From Closterium sp. NIES-65 (lineage: Eukaryota > Streptophyta > Zygnematophyceae > Desmidiales > Closteriaceae), in assembly GCA_948144175.1 (NCBI GenBank), contig CANXME010002517.1:1178001-1242000 (forward strand): a DNA stretch of 64,000 nucleotides, in the 5' to 3' direction. The translations under genes were made by a program, and so were the position numbers. How positions within the stretch are numbered: position 1 is the stretch's first letter; each line of letters begins with the position of its first letter. The notes beneath the pieces are model-generated. The model was not told the DNA's origin and made no database searches. It worked only from the letters and a program-made list of their open reading frames with translations. Positions 1 through 14,400 of the stretch are shown piece by piece.

Positions 1-1145
1 CCGCCGGAATACGCGACTACCAGCGAAAACTGGGCTGTCTGCTCTTCGCAGCCATCACCTGCCGCCCAGACCTGTCCTACTCCGCTAGCCAACTCGCTAC
101 CTATCTCAAGAGGCCCGAAGCAGAACACCTAGCAGAACTCGACCGTGCTCTTCACTACTTCGTGAGCACCGCAACGATCGGCCTGACGTACTACAAAGAC
201 ACAACTACGCCGACGAAACTAATCGGCTATGTCGATGCCGATCACGCCGGCGACTCAGATAACAGGCGCTCTCGCACTGGCTACATCTATCGCCTAGAAC
301 CTATCGGACCTATTTCCTGGCAATCGAGCAAGTAGGAACTAATTGCGCTCTCCTCAGCTGAAGCAGAATATATCGCCCTTTGCTCAGCCACCAAGGAAGG
401 ACTCTACCTTCGCGAGCTGCTGGAAGAAGCAAAGTTAGCCGAGTTACCCAACTTCACCTTGTTCTGCGACAACCAATCCGCAATTCGCATCGCCAACAAG
501 AGCGGATTCGCGAACAGAACGAAGCATATCGCCCTGCGATACTTCTTCGTGAAAGACGAAATCGAGAAAGGGAAACTCGATCTATCCTACTGTCCCACGT
601 CCGAGATGGCAGCCGACTACTTGACCAAGAAACTTGGAAAGCAGAAGTTCGAGTACTGCATGCTGCTGACTGGACAAAGCCACGTCACCATCAGCGACAC
701 TCCAGAAGCGAAGGGGAGTGTTGGGAACAAATAAGTTAAGCGCCTCTGTCGTGTCAGTACTCAAGACACAAAACGAAGCAGCTCAAGTTGAAGCAGCGCG
801 AGTCAACCAACGAGGTTAACGTAACCGTCGGAGGTTACGGGAAAGTCAAAGGGCAGCGACCTTTGACCTGACGCAGCGCGACAGCAAGGACAAACAACTG
901 ACTCGACATCGAGCAGTTGCCCGAGTCGCACTGTATCGAACCGCAACAGTAAAATTAGTTATAATGTCTCTTCATATTCTCTGTACTCATCTATTTATAT
1001 TCTTGTATCTCTTTGTTTTTATCAACTTACTTTGCCCTCACATACTAGCGCAAGGTGGTTCAAGAGCTTTATTCAACGCTTCCGCTATTACAACATCTAC
1101 TCAGACTTTAACTCTACAAAGATCCTAGGGCGTTTCAGCCCAACA
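1..1145 (+). mobile_element. 3' end of a Ty1/copia element (family B, copy B'), cut by the window edge
   Basis: The window opens inside the reverse transcriptase/RNase H part of a copia polyprotein. RNase H motifs readable at about 230-640 include the DADHAGD core, the SSAEAEYIAL segment and the KHIALRYFFVKDEI tail. The same protein is encoded at 53060-53770 in element B, so the two belong to one family. The coding part is followed directly by an LTR (719-1145). The copy is a broken fossil (at least one break) and its 5' part lies outside the window. It is clearly diverged from the other B copies, so probably an older insertion. Confidence 0.9.
719..1145 (+). repeat. 3' LTR of copia copy B'
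   Basis: It begins TGTTGGGAAC and ends CCCAACA, the TG...CA termini of family B. It aligns along its length with the LTRs at 24072 and 53773 (shared blocks include GTCGGAGGTTACG, AAAGTCAAAGG, CGAACCGCAACAG and CTAGCGCAAGGTGGTTCA). It is visibly more diverged from them than they are from each other. Confidence 0.88.
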
Positions 1146-2102
1146 ACCCACAGCTCATTACCGTTACCAACTTACCACTGTAGTTTCGCTATATATTCTT
1201 TGCTCATGCCTTAGCTCATTGTACTCTTGCTTCGATAGTGCAATTCTCGCTCGATCACTCGATTGCACTCGTAACAAGTCTCAACAACGAAGCGAGACGG
1301 AACTGCCTCGCGAACGCAACAAAGACAGGGCTGCCGTGACGTGATGCCTTTGCCCATGATGGTGACCCACTTTGCGGACCCGCCACGCAATCAATCTGAG
1401 GGCGTCTTATTTTAGGATGCTCAAACCCAAACCCGCCACGCCAGGCTGCCATGATGCTGACGTTTTTTTGCGGCCCCGCCACGTAATCACAGATCTGGGC
1501 CGCGACCAACCTCGCCGATGCCTGCCTTCGCGACACGACGAGCCATGGCGGCGCGCCCGGCGGGGGAAGCGCTCCGCCGACAAGCAGAACGCCGACAAGC
1601 AGAACGCAAGCATCGTGGTGTCTCTCCGGAAGGGTGGGAGCCAAGCAAGGCCCTTCCCTTGGTGCTTGGCGAAGAACGGACTCTTGCACAGTCCCGGTTG
1701 CCTTCTTGTTTCAACCGCACCTGCGCAGATGGTTCTTTTGAGTTCGCGGCTCCAGCAGCAGCAGCACGAGGAGTTCCACCGCCAAGCCATTTGGAATCTT
1801 GATCACGTCGATAATCTCAATCGCCTCAACAGGGATCTCAGCCCCGTAGTAAGCCTGTTGCCCACCTCGTCGCGCAGCTCGTCGCCCATCTCGTCGCCCA
1901 TCTCGTCGCCCATCTCGTCGCCCACCTCGTCGTCGCGCAGCCCGTATTGAACGGAAAGCCCAGCCCGTCGCCGTCGCGGCGAGATCTTCTTTGTGAGAGC
2001 AGAAGCGAGTTGCGGCAGCACGTATGAGGGAGCTCTGTGCGATGTCGCGACTGCCTCCGCCGCTGGCTCACATTTGAGTCGACTTAAAGAGGACAGCGCA
2101 GT
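1146..2102. other. Gene-poor flank between B' and the F-box gene
   Basis: About 960 bp without a convincing gene. It holds two related GC-rich segments near 1372-1500 (both containing GCGG(A/C)CCCGCCACG), a duplicated CCGACAAGCAGAACG near 1578-1606, and a 12-bp tandem repeat (CGTCGCCCATCT and variants) at about 1868-1933. Open frames here are explained by GC-rich composition. One coding-like stretch on the minus strand is listed separately. The F-box gene's promoter must lie in the right-hand part, but I see no clear TATA box. Confidence 0.6.
1711..1854 (-). CDS. Possible orphan terminal exon, unknown protein
   Basis: On the minus strand a GGGCAACAG acceptor-like site is followed by a 48-codon open stretch ending in TGA. 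It reads A-Y-Y-G-A-E-I-P-V-E-A-I-E-I-I-D-V-I-K-I and continues into a Leu/Val-rich segment. The alternating hydrophobic and acidic pattern looks more protein-like than the neighbouring frames. I do not recognise the family, find no upstream exon, and the divergent F-box gene lies only 250 bp away. It may be a gene remnant or chance. Confidence 0.2.
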   Translation of the reverse strand, partial: AYYGAEIPVEAIEIIDVIKIPNGLAVELLVLLLLEPRTQKNHLRRCG

Positions 2103-5006
<2,904 letters not shown>

Positions 5007-5487
5007 GAACATTGATATGATCCAATGTGGCTGTACATAGGGGGGTGAACTGAGTTGCTTGCTACTGATTCTTTGAGAGGTTTGTCTAGTAAATGATGTG
5101 GAAGCAGAGTTGCGTTCTCCCTTTCTCTAGAGCTCCAGAGCTCTGTTTGTTTAGTGCATTCTGACTGTCGTAAAGTCCTGGTACAATGCCCATGGTCAAA
5201 AGGAGCTCAAACTTGTTTGATTGGCATGGCAGCGGAGAGATCCTCCCTACACAAAGGAAAGGAAGTTGTCATTGTAGTGCTGGCGCCCTAATTTCCTTAC
5301 AGCTCTTGTTTTCCCAGTAAACGCACTGCAATGCAATGCAGTGAATTGGGTGGGTGAGACTCCCATTCAAAATGAATTTCCTAGCTCTCGATCCATTACA
5401 CGTGCTTGCATCTGCAACAATCGACGGCACGCTCCTTCCTCCTACAAATGAATCCATGCAGCTGCAGTGAGCACATGACATCATGCT
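5007..5487. other. Convergent 3' intergenic region
   Basis: About 480 bp between the stop codons of the F-box gene (+) and the coiled-coil gene (-). It should contain both 3' UTRs. I see a short AATGCAATGCAGTG repeat near 5331 but no ORF or RNA gene that I can support. Confidence 0.6.
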
Positions 5488-8400
5488 TCACGCCCGCCTG
5501 AGAGCAGCAGCCCTCATGGCTTCCACGAGCTCCAGCATCTGAGCGCCATGGCATACAGGCGCATGACGGCATGCGAGGGAGAATGATGGTACGGTAGCAT
5601 CAGGAAGGGAGAGGAGGGGCGAGGGGCGAGGGAGACGGGCAGGAGCAGGAAACCATGACTTGTATGCTTTGCTGACCTGACTTGCTCAATGCCCATGTGG
5701 TTCTGAGTGGGCACGCGTGTGGGTAGGCGTGTGGGCAGGCAGGCAGGTGAGTGGGGGCCAAGGACGTCTGGTGTGGTATGCTGTGCATGTGTGCCCGTGT
5801 CTCAGGTGCAGGTGCCTGCATGGGCCATGTGTGCCCTCATGTGCATGTGTGTGCCCTCATGTGCATGTGTGTGCCCTCATGTGCATGTGTGTGCCCTCAT
5901 GTGCATGTGTGTGCCCTCATGTGCATGTGTGCCCTTAACATGGGGGCGTGGTGTGCCCAGCGCACAGCAGCCTCCTCTACAGCTCGCTCAGCACATATGT
6001 GAGTGTGCGGGGGTGCATTGCAAGTGTGCATGTGCTTGTGCATGGTGCATGCATCCCCCTTCCCCACTCACCAAAGAGGCCCCAACTCACCCCAGGGAGG
6101 CCTCTTAACATGGGGGAATGGTGAGCGAGTCTCACAGCAGCCTCCTCTATCAGCTCACTCAGCGCGTGCACCTCATCCCCCAGCATGTGTGGGTGCGTGG
6201 GGGTGCATTACATGTGCCTGTGGATGCTGCAAGCATCCCCCTCCCCAACTCACCCCGGGCAGGCCTCTTAACATGGGCGCGTGGTGCGCGAGGCGCACAG
6301 CAGCCTCCTCCACGAGGTCGCTCAGCGCGTCCACCTCGTCCCCCAGCAGCTGCACCTCCCTCTCCGCCCGCCCCAGGTTCGCCACCGCCACCCGCACCGC
6401 CTCCTGCTGCTGCCGCCACTTGTCCTCCGCTGCTTGCAGCAGGCTGGCGGGCACGGGGAGGCGAGAGGGCGCATGAAGGGGAGGCGAGAGGGCGCATGAA
6501 GGGGAGGCGAGAGGGCGCATGAAGGGGAGGCGAGAGGGCGCATGAAGGGGAGGCGAGAGGGCGCATGAAGGGGAGGCGAGAGGGCGCATGAAGGGGAGGC
6601 GAGAGGGCGCATGAAGGGGAGGCGAGAGGGCGCATGAAGGGGAGGCGAGAGGGCGCATGAAGGGGAGGCGAGAGGGCGCATGAAGGGGAGGCGAGAGGGC
6701 GCATGAAGGGGAGGCGAGAGGGCGCATGAAGGGGAGGCGAGAGGGCGCATGAAGGGGAGGCGAGAGGTTGCATGAAGGGGAGGCGAGAGGGCGCATGAAG
6801 GGGAGGCGAGAGGGCGCATGAAGGGGAGGGAGGGGCAAGGGGATGAGAGAGAGGCGGCAACAAGTGGAGGGGAAAGGTGGTTCAACTCAAACTGCCGCTA
6901 CCACTCCTCTGGTGCTTGCAGCAGACTGGATGAAAAAGTTAAGAGTACGGACTGACCGAAAAAGAGGGCAGACTGACCGGAACGAAAAAGAGGGCAGACT
7001 GACCGGAACGAAAAAGAGTGCAGACTGACCGGAACGAAAAAGAGTGCAGACTGACCGGAACGAAAAAGAGTGTAGACTGACCGGAACGAAAAAGAGTGCA
7101 GACCGACCGGAACGAAAAAGAGTGCAGACTGACCGGAAGGGAGTGGCATCGCCTGGAGACGCCACACTACTGGCAGGCGACCACGGCTGTAGCTGTCCAT
7201 GCCTGCCGGTCCCTGCTGGCGTGGAAGCTGTAGCAGGAGTAACTGCAGACGGCGTGAAAAACGCCGGTGTCTTGCCACCGCCAGGTGTATACGTTGGCGT
7301 CCCTCCACCTGCCCCTCCAGGTGTTTCTTCAGGTGCCCCCTGATGCAGCACCAGCGCACCCGTGCCTGCCTGGTCCAGCGCCCCCAACAGGTTCTTCTGC
7401 ACACTGCCCACATCCCCCACCCCCTGCCCTCGCCCGCCTGCCCCCTGTGCCGTGAAAAATGCCGAGCCAGAGGCACGCACAGCACAAGGATGGGCAGCAC
7501 AACTACCACCACCCGCAGCAGCAGCGGCGGCAGTGGCAGCGGCAGCGGCAGCAGCAGCAGTGGTGGCACCGGCAGCAGCACTGGCAATGGCACTGGGACC
7601 AAAGAGGGGCGGAGAGGAGGGCCAGGCGAGCTGCAGCTTGAGGCGACTCTCAATCTCCTTCAGCTTCTCCTCCGATTCCCCCCTCCTCCTCCTCTCCCCT
7701 TCCCTCTCCTTCTCCGCCCGCTCCCTCTCGCCCATCACCCGCTCCACCTCCCTGCCCACCCGTGCCACCTCCCCTTCCATGCGCGCCACCTCCTGCCGCC
7801 ACCGCTCCCTCTCCTCACCTGCCTGCCTCTCCCGCTCCGCCAGGGCAGCAGCGGCACCTGCAGCAGCACTGGCAGCGGCCTTTCTGGTCTCCTCTAGTGT
7901 CTGCAGCGCAGCTCTCACTCTCTCCTCCGCTGCTCTTGCCTCTTCCTCCCCACGCTGCTGCTCCCTCACAATCGCCTGCTGCCCTGCCTGCACCTGCTGC
8001 AGCAACTGGTGCGCCTGCCCTTGCCACTCCTCAACCTGCCCCTGCAGCCCGTACACCTGCCCTTGTAAGTCCTCAATCTGCCCGTGCATCTCCTCCACCT
8101 GCCCTAGAAACCCGTTCACCTGCCCGTAAAGCACTCTCTTGTGCTCTCGCAGCTCACCCAACTCACCCTGCAACCGCCCCACCTCCTCGCCCTTCACCCC
8201 CACCTCCTCCTCCACCTCCCCCACTCTCATCTGCAGCTCCCCCACTCTCCTCCGCGCCTCACACACCTCCTCCTCCAACTCGCCAACTCTTCCCTTCAGC
8301 TCACAGACCTCCCCCTGCAGCCCCTCCCGCTCCCCCACCAGCTCCTCCCTCTCCCTCGCTGCTGCCACCTCAGCCACGCGCCTTTGCTCCTCCAGCATCT

Positions 8401-11400
8401 CACTCCACTCCTCCGCCTCCCGCCTCTCCTCCTCCCTCCGCCGCCGCTCTCTCACCAGCTCTCTTCTCACCGCCTCGCCCCACCCCTCGCCCTGCAGCAC
8501 CGCTTCACGCGCCACCAGCAGCTGGAGCGCACAGCACCGCAGCGCTCTCCTCACTGCATCCACCTCGTTATTCAGAGCCACCGCCCCCTCGGGTTCCCCG
8601 TCGGGCCCGCACTGGCACTGCTGTGCTGCGGCCCCATCCTCCTCCGTCTGCTGCAGCGCCTGCAACACAATGAACGATTCCAAGTCCCGCGCCCTCGCTT
8701 CTTGCTCCCACCCCGCCGTGCCCTCCCGCTTCCCCTCCTCCCATCCACCACCCTCCCTCCTTTCCTGCTCATCCTTCCTCCCATCTTTCCCCAACCTCCC
8801 CCCGTCTCCCTCGCCCCTCTCGTCCCTCCCATCAGCCTCCCCTCTCCCATCAGCCTCCCCTCTCCCTGCAATCCTCTCACCTGTCCCCCCATCGACGCTC
8901 CTCCCCAGCCTCTCCTCTGCTTCTTCCAGTGCCAACTGCATCACCAGCAGCTGCAGCTGCAGACCCAACACCATCTCCTCCCTCCCCTTATCCTCAACCT
9001 CGCATCTCACTCCCCCCTTTTCCCCACCCACCGATCCCACACCCTCCCTCCCCTCCTCCCCTTCCCCTCCTAACCTCACCCCTTGCCGAGCCTCTCCCCG
9101 AGCCTCTTCCAGGGCCTTCCGAGCCTCGGCCAGATCAGCCAAGTACTGCCGAAGCTGGGAGGCCTGATCCAGCCTGGCTGCTCGCTCCTCCCCCCAAGCC
9201 TCCTCCATGCCTCTCACCGCTTCCTCTAACACTGCCACGTGTACGCCCTCCCCCACCACACTCCCCACCGCTGCCCCTGCCACGTCACCAGCCTTGCCCA
9301 GCTGGCATGCCGCTTCGCACGCCAGCTGGCGCCGGCGCTTCCTCAGCTGGCTGACAGCTGTCGACACAGAGCGCAGCCGCTGAGTCAGCGTTTTTCTAAG
9401 CTGACTCAACCGGTGCTGCTGGCTTTCTGCTGCCACAGCTGCTGCATCCCACTCCTGCCTCTCCCTCGCCACCCTCTCTTCACTCCTCTCTATCCCTTCC
9501 AACCGCTCTGCCACATCTGCTCCTTCCTGCCCCCTGTCACCACCTGCATCCCCCACCATGCCCGTGTCACTCAGCCGTTTCAAGGCCTGGGAGCAGTTCA
9601 GCAGCTGCAGCGCTGCCACCCCTGCGTTTCCCCCAGCCTCTGCACCACCACTGGTAATGCTACTGGCAGTGGCAGTGGCACTGGCAGTGGCAGTGGCACT
9701 GGCAGTGACACCCGCACCTGTACCTGCATCCTTGCCCACACCTGCATCCTTGGCCACACCTGCATCCTTGCCCACACCTGCATCCTTGCCCACACCTGCA
9801 TCCTTGCCCACACCTGCATCCTTGCCCACACCTGCATCCTTGCCCACACCTGCATCCTTGCCCACACCTGCATCCTTGCCCACACCTGCATCCTTGGCCA
9901 CACCTTCGCCCGCTCTGCTGTTGCCCGCACACCACAGCGCATCCCCCACTTGCCTCCACCATGCCCTATCCCTCTCCACCGCATCCAGCTCCTCCCCTAA
10001 CGCCTTACAAACTTGCTCCATCTCCGCTGCTGCTCGCTCCACCAGCTGCTGCCAGTCTTCGCCCGCACCCAACTCTCCCGTCCCCCACTCCACCCCTCGT
10101 CCCCCCTTCTTCCCCTCCCACTCCCCCTGCTCCCGCCCCCCCCCGCCACCCTCCGCCTTCTCCTTTTCCAGAGCGTCCAATTGCTGTTGCTGCGCCTCTA
10201 CCTCCTTCTCCAGACTCGTTACAATCACATTCAGCTTACTCACCTCCTCTCTCGCCCTCTCTAGCTCCCCCTCCGCCTCTCTCCTCCCCCTCTCCGTTTG
10301 CTGCGCTGCTTCCACTGCCCTCTCACACTCCCCACCCACTCGCTCCACCTCCTCTTGTAATTCTCCCTCTCTCTCCCTCGCTCGCTCCAACTGTTCCTCC
10401 AGCCGTCCTTTCTCCCTCTTATGCTCTCTCTTCCGCTCCTCCTCCTCCTCCTCCCACCCAACCAGCACCTGCTGCCAGTCCCGCCTCACCCCCTCCATCT
10501 CCTCCTCCTTCTCCCGCGCCACCGCTCTCAACTCCTCCACCTCCTCTCTCAACCCCCTCATCTGCTGCTCGCTCTCAGCAGCAAACGCACACAGCCGCTC
10601 CTCCTTCTCCACCACAGCGCGCAGCAGACTCGCCACCTTCTCCCTCTCCTCCCTCACCTCCCTCTCCAACCCCCTCACCTTCTCCCTCTCCTCATCCGCC
10701 CTCTCCCTCTCCTCATCCGCAGCAGCCTCCCACTCCTCCGCCGCCCGCTTCGACTCTCTCCAGTACTGCTGCAGCTCCACCATCCGCTCTCGATACACCT
10801 CCTTCTCCTCCTCCGCTTCCGCCACCTTCCCCCGCCACTCCGCCTCCACCTCACCCAACCGTCGTCTGCACTCATCAGCCTCCTCTCTGGCAGCGTCCAG
10901 CTCGTGGTAGCTGCGGGCGATCTGAGAGACAGCGGCCTTGCTGGCGTGCAGGCGGCCCTCCAATGCAGCAATGCGCTTGTTGTTGCTCATGAGCTCCAGG
11001 TTAAGGATCTTCACCCGCACACTCGCTGCCTCCGGCTCCCCTTCCCCGGATTCACCCATCCCAAATTCACCTGCCCCAGAACTACCCGCCCCAGATTCAC
11101 CTCTCTCTGCAGCACTGGCAGGGCCCCCACCTTCTGCAGCAGCGAAAGCATCATCCACCCGTACTGCCACAGACTCAGCAGAAGCAGCAGCAGCAGCAGG
11201 ATCAGCGGCAGCAGGAGGAGCAGCAGTGGTGTCAAGAGCGCGCAGCTGGTGAGTCTGAGTGCCCTCCACGTGTGCCTCCAGCCGCCTCACAGCATCCCTC
11301 AGCGCGTGGGCCTCCTGCTGCCGCCGCTCCGCCTTGCCGCGCCACGCCTCCACCTGCGCCAGCATGGCACTCATCGCCTCCTCCAACTCCTCCACCCGCC

Positions 11401-14400
11401 TCTCCGCACACCACCTGCTATCCCCCGTCATCAAACTTCCTGTCATCACACTCCCCCCTCCTGTCATCACACTCCCCCCTCCTGTCAGTGCACTCTCCCC
11501 TCCTGCTGTCCTGCCTCCTGCTGCTGCTGCTGCCCCTGACTCTGCACCTGCCCTCACCCCAGACGCTCCCGTGCCGCCCTTTCTCGCTTGAGCACTACAC
11601 GCCTCATCATCCCCAACCCCCTCGCTCCCTTCCACGCCCACCGCCACCCCCGTCCCCTCATCCACCGCCACCCCCGTCCCCTCATCCACCGCCACCCCCG
11701 TCCCCTCATCCACCTCCACTCCCGGTCCCTCCCCCTCCCCCTCCCCATCACCACTTGAACCGCCCTCCCTCCTCACCCGCCCTTCAATGTTCCCTGCAAA
11801 TCCGCGCCCCTGTGGCCGCTTGCCCTTCACAGCAGACCCAGCACCGTCCTCCAGTGTCCCCAGCCCCGTGCCTGCCACCGCCCTTGCTGCACCTTGCCCT
11901 GCCCCATCGCCAACACTCCCACTGCTCTCTTCCACCTTCTCCCGCTCCCCATCCTCTCCCCTTTCGGTCCTCCCCTCCGCTTCTCCCCCTCCATCCCCTC
12001 CCTCGCCTGCACTCTCCCGCGCCACCACCTGCGCCATCTCCAGCAGCAGCGCCACCCCATCCTCTTCCTCCGCCTCTCCCTCCTCCCTCTCCCCACCCAC
12101 CTCCCTCCCCTCCTCCTCCTCATCCCCGTCCCCACTCCCTGCTCTCACCCACGGCGCAATCCTCACACGTGCTCGTATCTCAGGTGATCTTAACGAGGGT
12201 GACACGTCACCCTCCTCTGACACAGGCCCCACGCTCCCCTCACTCCCATCACTGAACCCCCCCTCGCTACTGTCACTCCCACCATGCCACACACCCCCAT
12301 TCCCACCAAAAAACCTCCCTCCCTTGACTCTGAACCCACCCCCACCACCACCACCTCCACCCCCACCGCCTCCTCCTCCTGGCCCGCGGCCAGCTATCCG
12401 GGGCATGGGTGTGGCCCCAACAGACGCCGGTCGCCGCGCCTTACCCCCCTCCCTCGCCTCCCGCACCTCCCGCGCCTCCCCTCCGCGCCCCTCACTCCCC
12501 GCGCCGCCCAGCTTCACCGTGCCGCCAGTGCTGCCCGGGCGCACCACAAACGCGCGCCCTGCAAACTGCCCAGACTGCTGCTCCCGCCCAGACTGCTGCT
12601 CCCGCCCAGACTCCTCCTCGTCCAGCAGCATTGACAGCCCTGCCCGTGCCCCTGCTCCCGCCCCTCCCCCCCACCTGAGCCCTCTCACGCCCACGCCCAC
12701 CCTCGCCCTGCCCTGCTCCTCTCTCCTGCTCTCCACCTCCTCCCCTTCCTCCTCCTCCTCCTCCTCCGCTCGCTCCCCCTCCCCTCCCACCGACTCTTCT
12801 GAACCTCTACCTGCTTTCCCTCCTCTTTCCCCCTCTCTCTCTCCCTTTCCCCGTCCCCTGCTTCCCCCCTTCCTCTCCAGCACCCTCACCCTCTCCCTCA
12901 ATCCCTCCTCCACCTCCCTTCGCTCTGCCACGTCAGCTTCCAGCTCAGCAATCCGCCTGTCACAAGCGCGCTTCACCTCGTCCAACTCACCCTGAACCGC
13001 ACTGCACCGCTGCTCCCGCCCACTCGAGATACACCGTTCACTAAACAGCTCCTGATTCAAAGCCGCCACCTCACCCTCCAACTCAACCACCCGCCTCTCC
13101 TTCTCCCGCACCTCCCCCTCCAGCCGGCCAATCAGAGCGTCGCAAGCTGCCAGCCTTGCAGCACCATCTGCCACCTGCCTCTCCGCTGCTCTCAGCTGCT
13201 CCAGCAGCTTCCCCTGCCGCCCCTCCTCCTCCTTCCGCGCGTCCCTCTCCCTCTCCGCCACCTCAACCCTTCTCTGCAACTGCTCCACCTCCTCCTCCAA
13301 CGCCCGTGCCTGCTCCTCCGCCTCTCTCGCCCTCGCTTCCTCTGCTCTCAGCCTCTCCTCTACTGCCCTCGCCCGCTCCTCTGCCTCTCTCACCCGCTCC
13401 TCAAGCTGAGTTCTCTCAGCGTCCCACACTGCTTCGCGGTCAGTCAGTTCGCCCCACAGCTCAGCAGCCTCTGCTGTGCGCTCCTGCTGCTGCTCCGCTG
13501 CCCCTGCCTCCGCTGCTTCCGCCCTCGCCTCCGCCTCTCCCCTCCCCACCTCCGCTGCTCTCACCCTCTCCTCCGCCTCGCCCCTCGCCGCCTCTGCTGC
13601 TTCCGCCCTCGCCTCTGCAGCAGCCGCCCTCTCTTCTGCTCGCCCCACCAGCGCCTCAGCTGCGGCTGCTCTCCTCTCTAGAGCAGCAGCGTTGGCCTCA
13701 GCAGCAGCCACACGGGCCTGCCACTCCTCCTCTGCCTGCTGCATCGCCACTCCCATCACTTCCACCATCACTTCCCCACCCATCCTGCCTTCAGCCTCTC
13801 TCCGTTCCCCCTCCTCCTCCCCCTCTTCAACTGGTCTCACCTCCGGCTGCTGCTGCTGCTCTAGCTGCTGCCTCTGTAACTCCCTCTCCCGCCCATGCCA
13901 CGTGGCAGCAGCCTGTTGGAGCGCCGTCTGCAGCACCACCTCCACCAGATCGCCCTTCGCCGCCCACTCCTCCCTCTCCTCAGCCACAGCAGCCGCTACA
14001 GCCGCCGTTACAGCCGTACCCTCCCTCTCTCCCACCATCCTAGCCTGTTCCGCCACAGCCCTTCCAGCTGCCTCTACTCTCACCGCCTGCTCTGCAGCAG
14101 CCAGTCGACCCAGCAGCTCTCGCCGCTCCCCCCCACTCCTCTCCTCCAGTCCACGCCAGCCGCCTTCCACCTGCTCCAGTGCCGCCTGCAGCGCCGCCTG
14201 CACCAAATCGCCCTTCGCCACCCACTCGTTCCTCTCCTCAGCTACAGCCGCCGCTGCAGCCGCTGCTACAGCCGGCGCTACAGCCGCAGCGGCCTGTAGG
14301 GCGGCCACCTCCACGACCTTGTCCACCAGATCGTCTCTCATCTTGCACTCGTCGCTACGCTCCGCTACAGCCGCTACAGATGAAGCGTCTCCTGCTGATG

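Noticed and set aside
6459-6830. Regular repeats resembling a CRISPR array
   Set aside because: The 23-bp units are head to tail with no unique spacers, in a eukaryotic intron; this is a minisatellite.
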